In this document: one piece after another, positions 25,575 to 35,026 of the stretch
How the letters are laid out: each line of letters begins with the position of its first letter
How positions within the stretch are numbered: the stretch's first letter is position 1
Origin: Roseibium suaedae
GTDB taxonomy: Bacteria > Pseudomonadota > Alphaproteobacteria > Rhizobiales > Stappiaceae
Assembly (NCBI RefSeq): GCF_900142725.1
Contig: NZ_FRBW01000002.1
Coordinates: 1,392,710-1,456,709 of the forward strand
Direction of reading: 5' to 3'
DNA: 64,000 nucleotides
Notes under the pieces: generated by a model
What the model was told of the DNA's origin: nothing
What the model saw: only the letters and a program-made list of their open reading frames with translations
Databases searched by the model: none
Position numbers and translations under genes: made by a program

Positions 25575-26759
25575 ATGGCACTGCAGACCATTGCCGGCTT
25601 TGACCGGATCGGCGAGGAAAACGCCTTTGCCGTTCTTGCCCGCGCGACGAAGCTTGCGGCGGAAGGCCGGGACATCATCAATCTCGGCATCGGCCAGCCG
25701 GATTTCCAGACGCCGCCGCACATCGTAGAAGCCGCTATCAAGGCGCTTCGGGACGGTCATCACGGCTATACGCCTGCCACCGGCATTCTGCCCCTGCGCG
25801 AAGCGGTCTGCGCGGATCTTGCCAAGCGCACCGGCCATTCGCCCAATCCGGACAATGTGCTGATCGTGCCGGGCGGCAAGGTCACGATGTTCATGGCGAT
25901 CCTGATGTTCGGCGAACCGGGCGCAGAAATCCTCTACCCGGATCCCGGCTTCCCGATCTATCGCTCGATGATCGAATTCACCGGGGCAACACCGGTTCCT
26001 GTTCCCATCCGCGAAGAGAACGGATTTGCGTTCTCCGCAGACGAAACCCTGTCGCTGATCACCAGCAAGACCCGTCTTCTGATCCTGAACTCACCGGCTA
26101 ACCCGACCGGCGGCGTGACACCGAAGGCAGAGATCGAGAAGCTGGTGAAGGGCCTCGAGGCCTTCCCCGATGTGGCGATCATGTCGGACGAAATCTACGC
26201 CCAGATGACCTATGACGGCATGGAACACGTCTCGCTGCTCGGGTTCGAATCCATCCGCGACCGGCTGATCCTGCTGGATGGCTGGTCCAAGACCTATGCC
26301 ATGACCGGCTGGCGCATGGGCTATTCCGTCTGGCCGGACGCCCTGATCGACAAGGCCCGCAAGCTGGCCGTCAACTGCTGGTCCTGTGTCAATGCGCCAG
26401 CCCAGTACGCTGGACTTGCCGCCCTCACCGGACCGCAGGATGCTGTCCGCGACATGGTGGCAGAGTTCGACCGGCGTCGGAAAGTCGTTGTCGATGGTCT
26501 GAATGCCCTGCCCGGTGTTACCTGCCGCACGCCCCTCGGCGCCTTTTATGCATTCCCCAACATCAAGGACACAGGCTGGAAGGCAAAGGCCCTCGCCTCG
26601 GCTCTGCTGGAGGAAACCGGCGTTGCGACCATCGGCGGTCCGGACTTTGGCATTCTGGGCGAAGGCTACATCCGCCTCAGCTATGCCAATTCGACGGAAA
26701 ACATCCAGCGGGCACTGACGCGCATGGGCGAATTCCTGAGCACCCGCAGGCAGGGCTGA
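25575..26759 (+). CDS. PLP-dependent class I/II aminotransferase
   Basis: Fold-type I aminotransferase (394 aa). The PLP lysine is K239 in DGWSKTYAMTGWRMGY; NSPANPTGG and SDEIYAQM are the other cofactor-binding motifs, and the C-terminal RLSYANS contains the carboxylate-binding Arg. The ATG at 25575 was chosen because GGAGG precedes it by 4 bp; an upstream in-frame start would need an unsupported 42-residue extension. Aspartate- or aromatic-type specificity cannot be decided. Confidence 0.9.
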   Translation: MALQTIAGFDRIGEENAFAVLARATKLAAEGRDIINLGIGQPDFQTPPHIVEAAIKALRDGHHGYTPATGILPLREAVCADLAKRTGHSPNPDNVLIVPGGKVTMFMAILMFGEPGAEILYPDPGFPIYRSMIEFTGATPVPVPIREENGFAFSADETLSLITSKTRLLILNSPANPTGGVTPKAEIEKLVKGLEAFPDVAIMSDEIYAQMTYDGMEHVSLLGFESIRDRLILLDGWSKTYAMTGWRMGYSVWPDALIDKARKLAVNCWSCVNAPAQYAGLAALTGPQDAVRDMVAEFDRRRKVVVDGLNALPGVTCRTPLGAFYAFPNIKDTGWKAKALASALLEETGVATIGGPDFGILGEGYIRLSYANSTENIQRALTRMGEFLSTRRQG

Positions 26760-26774
26760 ACCGCACTTTGCAAG

Positions 26775-26806
26775 GGCTCCGGCAGGACGAGAGACTTGCC
26801 GGAGCC
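26775..26806 (+). terminator. Hairpin after the aminotransferase gene
   Basis: GGCTCCGGCA (26775-26784) pairs perfectly with TGCCGGAGCC (26797-26806), 15 bp after the stop codon. No T-run follows, so it may be a weak or factor-assisted terminator or a 3' stabiliser. Confidence 0.5.
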
Positions 26807-26851
26807 TGCACCTCCTGACAGGATGAACCCCTGCATCAGGAGGAAAGTGGC

Positions 26852-27394
26852 ATGGCCGGTTCTGTTCCCCGCTGGGTCCTGTTTGCGGCCGGATCGGCTG
26901 CTCTTTACTGCCTCGTTATCATCGGTGTCGTGCTTGCCTACAACACGTCCGTTCTCAATGCCTCGAGCTACGCGGAGATTACCGGCGGCGGCTTCATCTA
27001 CAATTACCGGATTGCTGACATCCGTTCCGGCATCACGGTCGGTGTGCGCCGGGACCTTCCGGCCGGAACGCATCTGGTTGCCGAACTGGAGACGCCGGAC
27101 GGCATGCTGGAGCTGAACCAGGATTATGTTCCGGGCCATCGCAACTATGTTTTTGAGACGCCGCCCCTGACAGGGGTAGAACCCGAGCGCTCTTACATGG
27201 CGCGGCTGAAGGTGGTGGATGCGGTGACCGGTGCGGAGCTGGAGCGGCACGAAAAGGCACTGAAGACTGGCATCGCACCAAGGGTCATGCCGGACAAGCC
27301 CCTGACCATCGGACCTGGCTATTTTCCAAATCCGGACTTGCAGCCAGCTCCGGCCGCAAGTCCGTCAAAGGCAAGTCCTACGAGCGGCGGGTGA
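26852..27394 (+). CDS. Hypothetical membrane-anchored protein
   Basis: 180-residue protein that I do not recognise. One hydrophobic segment near residues 8-30 (WVLFAAGSAALYCLVIIGVV) is followed by a probably periplasmic domain rich in beta-type sequence (FIYNYRIADIRSGITVGVRRDL, LVAELETPDGMLELNQ) and a Pro/Ala/Ser tail. A GAGGAAAG ribosome-binding site precedes the ATG. Its 3' end overlaps the convergent dehydrogenase gene by 17 bp. It may follow the aminotransferase in one transcript. Confidence 0.65.
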   Translation: MAGSVPRWVLFAAGSAALYCLVIIGVVLAYNTSVLNASSYAEITGGGFIYNYRIADIRSGITVGVRRDLPAGTHLVAELETPDGMLELNQDYVPGHRNYVFETPPLTGVEPERSYMARLKVVDAVTGAELERHEKALKTGIAPRVMPDKPLTIGPGYFPNPDLQPAPAASPSKASPTSGG

Positions 27395-28367
27395 TCCCTG
27401 CCGTCTCGGCGACGGGCGTGACGGCCTTGCCGGTTTCAAACCAGCTGACCAGATTGTCGGCCACGAGCTGACCCATGGCATCGCGCGTCGCAACGGACGC
27501 GGAGCCCACATGCGGCAGCAGAACGGCGTTCGGCAGAGCGATCAGGGCAGCCGGCACATTCGGCTCATTCTCGAAGACGTCGAGACCCGCGCCATGAATT
27601 ATGCCCTTGGAAAGAGCGTCAATCAGCGCGGCTTCGTCCACGACCGTTCCCCGGCCGATGTTGATCAGCACTCCCTGCGGCCCAAGCGCCGCCAGGATCC
27701 CGGCATTGACCAGATGGCGGGTTTCTTCCCCGCCGGGCGCCACAAGCATGAGCGTGTCCACCGCTTCCGCCATGCCTTTCAGGGTGGCGTGATAGGGATA
27801 GGCGACATCCTGCTGCTTGTTGCGGCCATGGTAATGAACCGTGAGACCGAAGGCCTCCGCCCGTGCAGCAATGGCCTTGCCGATCCGGCCCAGCCCGACA
27901 ATGCCGAGCGTCCGCCCCTTCAAGGTCGCCCTGGTCAGCGGATAGGCGCCCTGGCCCGCCCATTTTCCCTCGCGCAGCCAGCGCTCCGCAGCAGGCAGTT
28001 CACGCACGGTCATGATCAGCAGACCAATCGCCGTGTCGGCCACTTCATCAGTCAGGACATCCGGCGTGTTGGAAACCATGATGCCGCGAGCGGCACAGGC
28101 CGCCGCATCCACATTGTCGTAGCCGACACCGAAACTGGAGACGATTTCCAGGTTGGGAAACTGGTCGAGAAAGGCCCCGTCCACCTTCAGACCGCTGACA
28201 GCCAGCCCCCGGACGCTGCCGGCAATCGCGTTCATGGCAGCCTGCGGATCGGCGGACTCATAGGGCTTATGCACCGTGAACCGGTCTTCCAACCCGCGTA
28301 GGACCACGTCCCGCATGGCCTTCGGCATCAAAATCTCCGGCTTGCTCATGAAAAGATCATCTCCCAT
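27378..28367 (-). CDS. D-isomer-specific 2-hydroxyacid dehydrogenase
   Basis: NAD(P)-dependent dehydrogenase (329 aa) of the GhrB/glyoxylate-hydroxypyruvate reductase type. The Rossmann motif is GIVGLGRIGKAIAARAEAFG; the substrate-side signature INIGRGTVVDEAALIDAL and the catalytic His in LLPHVGSAS are present. An internal ATG six codons in (MSKPEILMP) is an equally plausible start. It overlaps a convergent gene by 17 bp at its 3' end. Glyoxylate, hydroxypyruvate or another 2-oxoacid may be the substrate. Confidence 0.9.
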   Translation of the reverse strand: MGDDLFMSKPEILMPKAMRDVVLRGLEDRFTVHKPYESADPQAAMNAIAGSVRGLAVSGLKVDGAFLDQFPNLEIVSSFGVGYDNVDAAACAARGIMVSNTPDVLTDEVADTAIGLLIMTVRELPAAERWLREGKWAGQGAYPLTRATLKGRTLGIVGLGRIGKAIAARAEAFGLTVHYHGRNKQQDVAYPYHATLKGMAEAVDTLMLVAPGGEETRHLVNAGILAALGPQGVLINIGRGTVVDEAALIDALSKGIIHGAGLDVFENEPNVPAALIALPNAVLLPHVGSASVATRDAMGQLVADNLVSWFETGKAVTPVAETAGITRRS

Positions 28368-28627
28368 CTGACACTTTGGCGCGAAAAATCACTCTGTTTC
28401 AATTACACGAATTTTGTACGGGGAGCATAGCCATTGCAAACAAGGCGATTTCAAGCATCGCTATAATTGACAGTATCATAAGAAAGAAAATTCGGACCTA
28501 TAGAGAGCTAATCTATTGGAATTGCACGCCGTGATAAGCTAACGTTTCGGGCAGCAACCATTTGCCAGTATATCTTTCTTTAGCATTTTCCGTAAAACTC
28601 CCATCAATGTCCTTACGGAACCTGTGC

Positions 28628-30814
28628 ATGTCGACCGACAACCTCATTAGCGGAATTCACCTGGATCTCGAAAAGACTTTCGGGGCAATGTTCGAATGCG
28701 TGATCATCTTACGCCCGGACAGACGGATTCTGTTCGTCAATCGCGCCGCGGAACAGTTGTTCGGCTATTCCTTGTCCGAGTTGATCGGCAAGACCGGGGA
28801 ACCGCTTTATGCAAACCCCGAAGACTTCGCCGCAGCTGGCAAGATCCACGAAGAAGCCGCCCATAACCGGGATGGGCAGAAATTCGTGATGCAGTTCAAG
28901 AACAAGCAGGGCCGGATCTTCCACGTCGAAACCATCACCACCCCGCTGTTCGATGCAACGTCAAGGCATGTCGGCTACATGCTCATGGGACGGGACATCA
29001 CCTATCGGCGCAAGCTTGAGGCAATGGTCGAAAACTCGCTGCAGACCCTGGAAGACGCCATCGAGACCATCTCTGAAGCCTTCGCTCTCTATGACAATGA
29101 AGACAAGCTGGTGACTTGCAACGAGAACTACCGCAAGACCTATCCGAATTCCGCGCCTGCAATGGTCCGCGGGACAAGCTTCGAAGACATTCTCCGTTTC
29201 GGACTGGACAACGGCCAGTATCACCTCGGCAGCGGCACCAAGGAAGACTGGCTCGAGGAACGTCTGCGCTGGCATCGGAAGGCCTCGGGCGAAGTCATCG
29301 AACAAAGGCTTGGCGACGGACGCTGGCTACGTGTTTCCGAACGCAAGACCCGCACGGGCGGAACGGCCGGCATTCGAACGGACATCACAGAGCTGAAGGA
29401 AAGCCAGCACAAACTCGCGGCGGTCTATGAGAACATCAAGCTGGTCACCAACAGTCTGGCCTGCAGCATTGTCGAAGTCGACCGGGACGGGATCTGTCTT
29501 TTCATCAATGAACATGGGGCAGCCTGGCATGGTTGTCAGCCGTCGGCATTGATCGGAACCTGCCTGCGGGACCGCTATCCCGACCAGGATCGCAGCCTCG
29601 ACGAGACGTGCTGCAAGGAAGCCCTGAATGGCGCGACCCTGCGCCGGGAAATCTCGCACAAACTGTCTGATGGAAGCATCCGTGATCTTGAGATCGATTT
29701 CACACCGAAGCGGGACGCCTCCGGTGACATCATCGGTGTGATCGTCTTCTCCAAGGACATTTCTGGCCGGAAACGCGTGGAGCGGACCCTCGCCGAACTC
29801 TATCAGGTGACATCGACACGCGATCTGAGCAGCGACGAGAAGGTCAACCACATCCTCAAGATCGGATGTGACTATTACAATCTTCCGCTTGGCGTCATCA
29901 GCCACATCGAGGGCGAGAGCTACTGCGTGAAATGGGTCGAATGTCCCAGTGGCGAAATCGAGCCTGGCCTGACCTTGCCTCTGGGCGAGACCTATTGCAG
30001 CCATACCCTGCGTGCCACAGGTCCGCTGGCGATCGCCCACGCCGCAGAATCCGAGATTTCCGGGCACCCCTGTTACGAGCGTTTCAGCCTGGAGGCCTAT
30101 ATCGGTGCGCCGATCCTGGTGGATGGTGTGCGTTTCGGCACGATCTGCTTCACCAGCCACACGCCCCGTCCTGAGGAATTCACCCAGACGGACAAGGAAA
30201 TCATCCGGCAATTCTCCGACTGGATCGGCACCGAAATCGCCCGCCAGCGCGACCACAAGGCGCTGCTTGACGCCCAGATCCGGCTTGAACGGATTGCCAG
30301 CATCGACGACCTGACTGCGGCGCTGAACAGACGCGCCTTTCTGGAACGGGCAGAAACGGAAGTCTCGAGATTCCGCCGCACGGGCAAGCCCTTCTCCGTG
30401 GTCGTTCTCGACATCGACCATTTCAAGCAGATCAACGACACGTTTGGCCATTCCACCGGTGACGAAGTGCTGCGGCGCTTTTCGAGCATCCTGATACGGG
30501 AATTGAGGGCGGTGGATGTTCTCGGCCGGATCGGCGGTGAGGAATTCTGCATCATCCTCAATGACACCGGGCCGGACGATGCCTTGCGTGTCTGCGACCG
30601 TCTGCGGGGCGCGGTGACCGAAGCCTGCCGGATGGAAGGCATGGAGTGGGATGTGACCTGCAGCATGGGCATCATGTCCGCCTCCCTGTCAGATCTCGAC
30701 TTCGGCAGCCTGATGAAACGGGCAGATACGGCCCTTTACGAAGCCAAGCACAATGGCCGCAACCAATGCGTGGTCTATTCGCCTGTGCGCGAAGTAAAGA
30801 CGGCTCACAACTGA
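28628..30814 (+). CDS. Multi-sensor diguanylate cyclase (PAS-PAS-PAS-GAF-GGDEF)
   Basis: Predicted to make c-di-GMP (728 aa). An N-terminal PAS (PDRRILFVNRAAEQLFGYS), a PAS-like segment around 145-265 (EAFALYDNEDKLVTCNENY), a third PAS (~265-400) and a GAF domain (~410-560: CSHTLRATGPLAIAHAAES) precede GGDEF from ~570. The active-site motif reads GGEEF in GRIGGEEFCIIL. There is no EAL domain. No membrane segment is visible. The ATG at 28628 was chosen over the longer reading from 28562, which starts with TTG. It stands alone and converges on a LacI-type gene. Confidence 0.88.
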   Translation: MSTDNLISGIHLDLEKTFGAMFECVIILRPDRRILFVNRAAEQLFGYSLSELIGKTGEPLYANPEDFAAAGKIHEEAAHNRDGQKFVMQFKNKQGRIFHVETITTPLFDATSRHVGYMLMGRDITYRRKLEAMVENSLQTLEDAIETISEAFALYDNEDKLVTCNENYRKTYPNSAPAMVRGTSFEDILRFGLDNGQYHLGSGTKEDWLEERLRWHRKASGEVIEQRLGDGRWLRVSERKTRTGGTAGIRTDITELKESQHKLAAVYENIKLVTNSLACSIVEVDRDGICLFINEHGAAWHGCQPSALIGTCLRDRYPDQDRSLDETCCKEALNGATLRREISHKLSDGSIRDLEIDFTPKRDASGDIIGVIVFSKDISGRKRVERTLAELYQVTSTRDLSSDEKVNHILKIGCDYYNLPLGVISHIEGESYCVKWVECPSGEIEPGLTLPLGETYCSHTLRATGPLAIAHAAESEISGHPCYERFSLEAYIGAPILVDGVRFGTICFTSHTPRPEEFTQTDKEIIRQFSDWIGTEIARQRDHKALLDAQIRLERIASIDDLTAALNRRAFLERAETEVSRFRRTGKPFSVVVLDIDHFKQINDTFGHSTGDEVLRRFSSILIRELRAVDVLGRIGGEEFCIILNDTGPDDALRVCDRLRGAVTEACRMEGMEWDVTCSMGIMSASLSDLDFGSLMKRADTALYEAKHNGRNQCVVYSPVREVKTAHN

Positions 30815-30840
30815 CCACAACCGGTCAGTCGGGCAGTACA

Positions 30841-31977
30841 TCATTCGACCAGACGCGGCCCCAGCCTCACCCCATGCGGCGGTGAACTCTCGCGGATGCG
30901 CAGCTCCGGCTCGATCAGAATGGGCCGGTGCGGCACCCGTTCTCCGGCAATCTGCCGCAGCAGGGTCAAAGCAGCGAGGCGGCCGATCTTGTCCGGATGA
31001 TTGCAAACGGACGTCAGCGCGGGCGTGCGGCTTGCGGCGCCGTCGACATCATCATAGCCAGTGATGGCAATATCCGGACCCGGCTCAACATCCATACGCC
31101 GGAAAACCGGCATCATGCCGAGAGCCACCAGATCATTGAAACACATGACCGCCGTCGGCCGTTCCCGCGCCTGGAGAATATCCGGCACCACCTTGCGCCC
31201 GTCGGCCTGGGTCATCATCTCGGGAATATCGAGCTGAGCATCGGGATCAAGCCCCGCATCGATCAAGGCCTTGCGCCAGCCAGCATTCCGGTCCCGGCCT
31301 GCCGAACTTCCCCGGCGGCCACCGACCATTGCGATCTTGCTATGTCCCTGTGAAATAAGGTGTTTGGTAACCGCATAGGAGCCAGCCAGATCGTCGCCGT
31401 GAATGGACGGTGCCCAGACACCGCTGACTTCGCGGCACATCAGGGTGACAGGAATGCCCTGACCGACCAGACGGTTGATCTCTTCCGCCGTCGTGCCAAC
31501 CGATGGGCACAGGATGAGACCATCGGCGCGGTGCTGGAGCAGGGTGTTGATGAAGGCCCGCTGACGTTTCACGTCGTCCCGGTGGTTGCAGATGAAGATC
31601 ATCTGCCCCTGCTCTTCCAGGACATCCTCAAGCGAGGAAAAGATCTCGGCGAAATAGGGATTGAGAATGTCGTGAACCGCAACGCCAACAATCTGGCTTC
31701 GCGCCGTACGCAGCGAGGCAGCGGAACGGTTATATATATAGCCGACTTCTTCTGCGGTCTTCTTGACGCGTTCACGCGTCTCGTCAGCGACCAGCGGACT
31801 GTCGCGCAGGGCCAGCGAAACCGTCGCGGTGGAAATGCCGAGCTGATCCGCGATATGGCCCAGCGTCAGGCGTTTGCCAGGTTTCGGAAAGTCCGGTTCG
31901 CCATCCGGCCAGTTTGACGTCTCTTTGCCGTCAGAGGAACTGTCCGCCGGTTTACCGGCACCCGTATCGTTGGTCAT
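30841..31977 (-). CDS. LacI-family transcriptional regulator
   Basis: 378-residue regulator. After an unusual hydrophilic N-terminal tail of ~33 residues comes the LacI helix-turn-helix and hinge (LTLGHIADQLGISTATVSLAL, YIYNRSAASLRTARS), then a periplasmic-binding-protein-like effector domain (VGVAVHDILNPYFAEI; FNDLVALGMM; ITGYDDVDGAA). It is an orphan: no sugar transporter or catabolic gene is adjacent, so its target is not visible here. Confidence 0.9.
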   Translation of the reverse strand: MTNDTGAGKPADSSSDGKETSNWPDGEPDFPKPGKRLTLGHIADQLGISTATVSLALRDSPLVADETRERVKKTAEEVGYIYNRSAASLRTARSQIVGVAVHDILNPYFAEIFSSLEDVLEEQGQMIFICNHRDDVKRQRAFINTLLQHRADGLILCPSVGTTAEEINRLVGQGIPVTLMCREVSGVWAPSIHGDDLAGSYAVTKHLISQGHSKIAMVGGRRGSSAGRDRNAGWRKALIDAGLDPDAQLDIPEMMTQADGRKVVPDILQARERPTAVMCFNDLVALGMMPVFRRMDVEPGPDIAITGYDDVDGAASRTPALTSVCNHPDKIGRLAALTLLRQIAGERVPHRPILIEPELRIRESSPPHGVRLGPRLVE

Positions 31978-32044
31978 GCCTATGTCTCAAGCCTGCATGC
32001 GCTGCCCGGGCCGGGCAGCGCCACACCTGCAGCAAAGCCAAGCT

Positions 32045-32590
32045 CTACCGGCGCGGTGCCGATTCGTCGAATTCCTCTCGCAGGTTAACGACCACGCGAC
32101 GATTTTGCGACTGGCAAGTAATGTCATCGCAATTCGTGACGGGACGCTCGATGCCATAGCCCTTGACCCACATGCGCTTGCGGTCGATGCCTTGGGCCGC
32201 GAAGGCGTCATAAACGGCTTGGGCCCGCTTCGTGGACAAGGCCTTGTTGGCTGCCTCGCCCCCCGGATCATCCGCATGCCCCTGGATTTTCACCAGCCAG
32301 CCCGTGTTCTTCTTCAGAAAGGCTGCCTGCCGCTCGATACTGATCCGGGCCTCATCAGTGATGTTGGCGGAACCAGACTCGAAGAAGATCCGCCGCCCCA
32401 CATTCAGCATGAAATCCTCTTCGGATCCCGGCTTGATATTGGCAAACCCCGCAGCGGTCGCATTGGTCACGTCCGGAGTGCTGAGATCTGCCGTGTTGCA
32501 CCCGGCGAGAGACAAAGCCCCCAGCAAGATGAGAGCCTGCGCACCCAAGCGCCTCTTTGCAATTGCTTTCAATCCACCCCCCAGCTTCAT
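32045..32590 (-). CDS. OmpA-family lipoprotein
   Basis: 181-residue outer-membrane lipoprotein. A signal peptide ends in a lipobox LSLAGC with the lipidated C31, and a C-terminal OmpA peptidoglycan-binding domain follows (VKIQGHADDPGGEAANKALSTKRAQAVYDAF). The Asp and Arg that hold diaminopimelate in the family appear as D in HADDPG and R in STKRAQ. It is downstream of an L,D-transpeptidase gene, but a terminator-like hairpin separates the two; both act on the cell wall. Confidence 0.85.
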   Translation of the reverse strand: MKLGGGLKAIAKRRLGAQALILLGALSLAGCNTADLSTPDVTNATAAGFANIKPGSEEDFMLNVGRRIFFESGSANITDEARISIERQAAFLKKNTGWLVKIQGHADDPGGEAANKALSTKRAQAVYDAFAAQGIDRKRMWVKGYGIERPVTNCDDITCQSQNRRVVVNLREEFDESAPRR

Positions 32591-32601
32591 GGTCGCCGTT
32601 T

Positions 32602-32622
32602 AAAAATCCTGCCCGGCAGGAT
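32602..32622 (-). terminator. Intrinsic terminator after the L,D-transpeptidase gene
   Basis: On the minus strand ATCCTG (32617-32622) pairs with CAGGAT (32606-32611) around a CCGGG loop that can extend the stem, followed by a run of Ts (32602-32606). It lies between the transpeptidase stop codon and the OmpA start codon. Confidence 0.65.
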
Positions 32623-32635
32623 GCCGGATGAAAAG

Positions 32636-33307
32636 TCAGCCCGCGTTCGCACCCAGATGTTCAAGAACCAGAACCTTGGTGCCCTTCGGGCAGCGCTGAT
32701 AGAGATCAATGACGTCTTCCGGGAACATGCGGATACAGCCGCTCGACACGTCCTTGCCGATGCTCCAGGGCTCCAGCGTGCCATGCAGCCGGTAACCGAG
32801 ATCCGAGCCATCGCGATAGAGATACAGGGCACGCGGGCCGAGCGGATTGTTCGCCGCTCCCCCTTCCACCAGCTTGGGAAGATCAGGCTGCCGCTGGATC
32901 ATTTCCGGGGGCGGCACCCAGCGGGGCCACAGCGCCTTGCGGTCGATGCGCGCGCGGCCGAACCACTGAAATCCTTCCCGCCCGACACCAACGCCGTAAC
33001 GCAGGGCCGTGTTGTTTTCGAAGACGACATAAAGGAAGTGATTGCGGGTATCGACCACCACGGTTCCCGGAGGCTCAGGGCTGAAATACTTCACCATCTG
33101 GCGCTGCCAGACCGGCTGGATCTTGTCGAAATTCGTGAGCCTGTAGCGGAAGCCGCTGTCCTCGGCATAGCCCTTGAAATAGGCCTCGGCCGCCGCATTG
33201 GCGGAAGCTTCAGAGCCGATCAGAGGCAGAAGGCCTGCAGCACCTGCAACGGCCAGTCCCGCCATGCCGGCGCTTCTGGCGAGAAAGTCACGTCGGGTCA
33301 ATGACAT
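32636..33307 (-). CDS. L,D-transpeptidase (YkuD domain), Tat-type signal
   Basis: Periplasmic cell-wall cross-linking enzyme (223 aa). The N-terminus MSLTRRDFLARSAGMAG has a twin-arginine motif and a hydrophobic stretch; cleavage is probable after SEASA near residue 36. The YkuD active site is present: HGTLEPWSIGKDVSSGCIRM with nucleophile C191. Length is typical of the short alphaproteobacterial members that form 3-3 cross-links or attach outer-membrane proteins. Which of these it does is not decided. Confidence 0.9.
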   Translation of the reverse strand: MSLTRRDFLARSAGMAGLAVAGAAGLLPLIGSEASANAAAEAYFKGYAEDSGFRYRLTNFDKIQPVWQRQMVKYFSPEPPGTVVVDTRNHFLYVVFENNTALRYGVGVGREGFQWFGRARIDRKALWPRWVPPPEMIQRQPDLPKLVEGGAANNPLGPRALYLYRDGSDLGYRLHGTLEPWSIGKDVSSGCIRMFPEDVIDLYQRCPKGTKVLVLEHLGANAG

Positions 33308-33420
33308 CCGCTATCCTCCCGTCCGTTCACCGCACAAGGTTCTCCCTTTCATGGAGCCTATCGTTGCGGCAGCCGGGCAATTAGGACAGGGTTTCCAGCA
33401 AACGTCAACCTAGAGTGATC

Positions 33421-33440
33421 CAGGGGCAATCCTGCCCCTG
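33421..33440. terminator. Short hairpin after the EamA transporter gene
   Basis: CAGGGGCA (33421-33428) and TGCCCCTG (33433-33440) form an 8-bp stem with a 4-nt loop just past the transporter stop codon on the minus strand. There is no T-run, so it may be a weak terminator. Confidence 0.45.
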
Positions 33441-33444
33441 ACCA

Positions 33445-34326
33445 TCAGGATTTGCGCACTCTCTCGCGATAGAGCAGATAGAGCCCGGAACAGACGACAA
33501 TCGATGCGCCGATAACGGTGCTCGTGGTCGGAACATCGCCGAAAACCAGATATCCAAGACCCACCATGCTGACGATCTGGGCGTAGCTGAAGGGCGCCAG
33601 AACCGGGACAGGTGCAAGTGCGCTCGCCTTGATGAACAGCCAGTGCCCCAATCCGCCGAAGACACCCGTGCACATGAGCAGCAGCCAATGAAACAGGCTG
33701 GGAGGTGCAGTCCAGACCGACAGACCGGCCGGAGCCATCGCAAGCATCGCCACCACTGCAGAGATCATCAGCATGCTGGTGGCAGAATCCTTGCCGGACA
33801 GCATCCGGGTCAGCAGGGCGTAAAAGGCATAGGAGACCATGGCCGCAACCGAATAGATGGCAGCCCAATGCATTTCCCCGCTACCCGGTTTCATCACGAT
33901 AAGAACACCGATGAAGCCAACGACAATTGCGGCCCAGCGCCGGGGACCGGCCCATTCGCCCAGCATGGGACCCGCGATGGCCGTCACCAGGAACGGCGCG
34001 GCGAACATGATGGACATGGTCTCGGCCAGCTGGAGATACCGGATCGCGAGGAAGTTGCCGACCGTGCTGCCGAGCAGGCAGAAGGCCCGGACAATCTGCA
34101 GCACCGGGCGCCCGGTGCGGAAGATGCCCGGCCGTTTCCAGACCTGAAACACGATCAGCGCCAACACCACATGACTGACAAACCGCATCCACACCACCTG
34201 CAGCGACGGCAGGGTTTCGACCAGATACTTGGCAGTGGCATCCAGACAGGAGAAACAGAGATAGGCAAGCAGCGTCAGGCCGATTGCAACGAGGGGCGCT
34301 TGAGCATTATCGGATGAATTGCTCAT
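33445..34326 (-). CDS. EamA/DMT-family transporter
   Basis: Inner-membrane drug/metabolite-type transporter (293 aa) with about ten hydrophobic segments in two EamA halves; FVSHVVLALIVFQVW and APFLVTAIAGPMLGEWAGPRRWAAI are typical of the first half, SYAQIVSMVGLGYLVFGD of the second. The start at MSNSSDNAQ was chosen because the longer reading to 34479 adds a hydrophilic, non-conserved N-terminus without a ribosome-binding site. The substrate is unknown. Confidence 0.85.
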   Translation of the reverse strand: MSNSSDNAQAPLVAIGLTLLAYLCFSCLDATAKYLVETLPSLQVVWMRFVSHVVLALIVFQVWKRPGIFRTGRPVLQIVRAFCLLGSTVGNFLAIRYLQLAETMSIMFAAPFLVTAIAGPMLGEWAGPRRWAAIVVGFIGVLIVMKPGSGEMHWAAIYSVAAMVSYAFYALLTRMLSGKDSATSMLMISAVVAMLAMAPAGLSVWTAPPSLFHWLLLMCTGVFGGLGHWLFIKASALAPVPVLAPFSYAQIVSMVGLGYLVFGDVPTTSTVIGASIVVCSGLYLLYRERVRKS

Positions 34327-34543
34327 GCCGCACGATCCGCGCTGGCTGAATGTCCCTTGCTGGCGCAAGCGCCCTTGGGTCCTGTCGTCATGGAGAATAT
34401 AACCTGGAAGCAATGGCACTGGTTGCGCCATCCGGGATCTTGAGGCTAGCGCGTTGCAGCGCACTCCGAAAGTCCCCAAACTTCAGATCAGTACGATCAG
34501 AGGCCGTCCTGGCAGGAATTTCACAAGGAACCTGGAGACAATC

Positions 34544-35008
34544 ATGCCCGAAGCCCTGATCCAGACCATGGTCGGCCCCTTGTGCCTTCAGGAAACCGAT
34601 GGACAAATAACCCGGCTCAGCTGGTCACGGCAGCAGGATGCAGGACCCGAGGCGCCAACAGCCCTGCTCAAGGAAGCAATCGCACAGCTGAAGGCCTATT
34701 TCGAGGGACGTCTCACCAGCTTCGACCTGCCGCTCGCGCCCAAGGGAGGCGAGCTCAATCAGGCCGTTTTCCTGGCCATGCTGGACATTCCCTTTGGCGA
34801 GACGCGCACTTACGGCGAAATTGCCCGCCAGATCGGATCGGCAGCTCAGCCGGTCGGACAAGCCTGCGGCGCAAATCCGATCCCGGTGATCATACCGTGC
34901 CACCGGATCCTTTCCGCCCAGGGACTGGGCGGCTATTCCGGATCCGGAGGCCTAGATACCAAAATCGCGCTTTTGAAGCTGGAAGGCGGTTATCCGTTTC
35001 TGCTGTGA
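34544..35008 (+). CDS. ogt: Methylated-DNA-[protein]-cysteine S-methyltransferase
   Basis: Suicide DNA-repair protein that takes the methyl group from O6-methylguanine (154 aa). The acceptor Cys is C119 in the PCHRIL motif, preceded by IPFGETRTYGEIA and GANPIPVII. The ATG at 34544 has a GGAG ribosome-binding site 6 bp upstream; the longer reading from 34454 does not. The protein has the length of stand-alone Ogt, without the Ada DNA-binding part. It converges on the MarR gene. Confidence 0.92.
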   Translation: MPEALIQTMVGPLCLQETDGQITRLSWSRQQDAGPEAPTALLKEAIAQLKAYFEGRLTSFDLPLAPKGGELNQAVFLAMLDIPFGETRTYGEIARQIGSAAQPVGQACGANPIPVIIPCHRILSAQGLGGYSGSGGLDTKIALLKLEGGYPFLL

Positions 35009-35026
35009 ATGCGGATACCGACCCTG

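Noticed and set aside
31728-31742. TATATATATA-like stretch as a promoter or microsatellite
   Set aside because: It lies inside the LacI coding frame (YIYN codons) and is too short to be meaningful.
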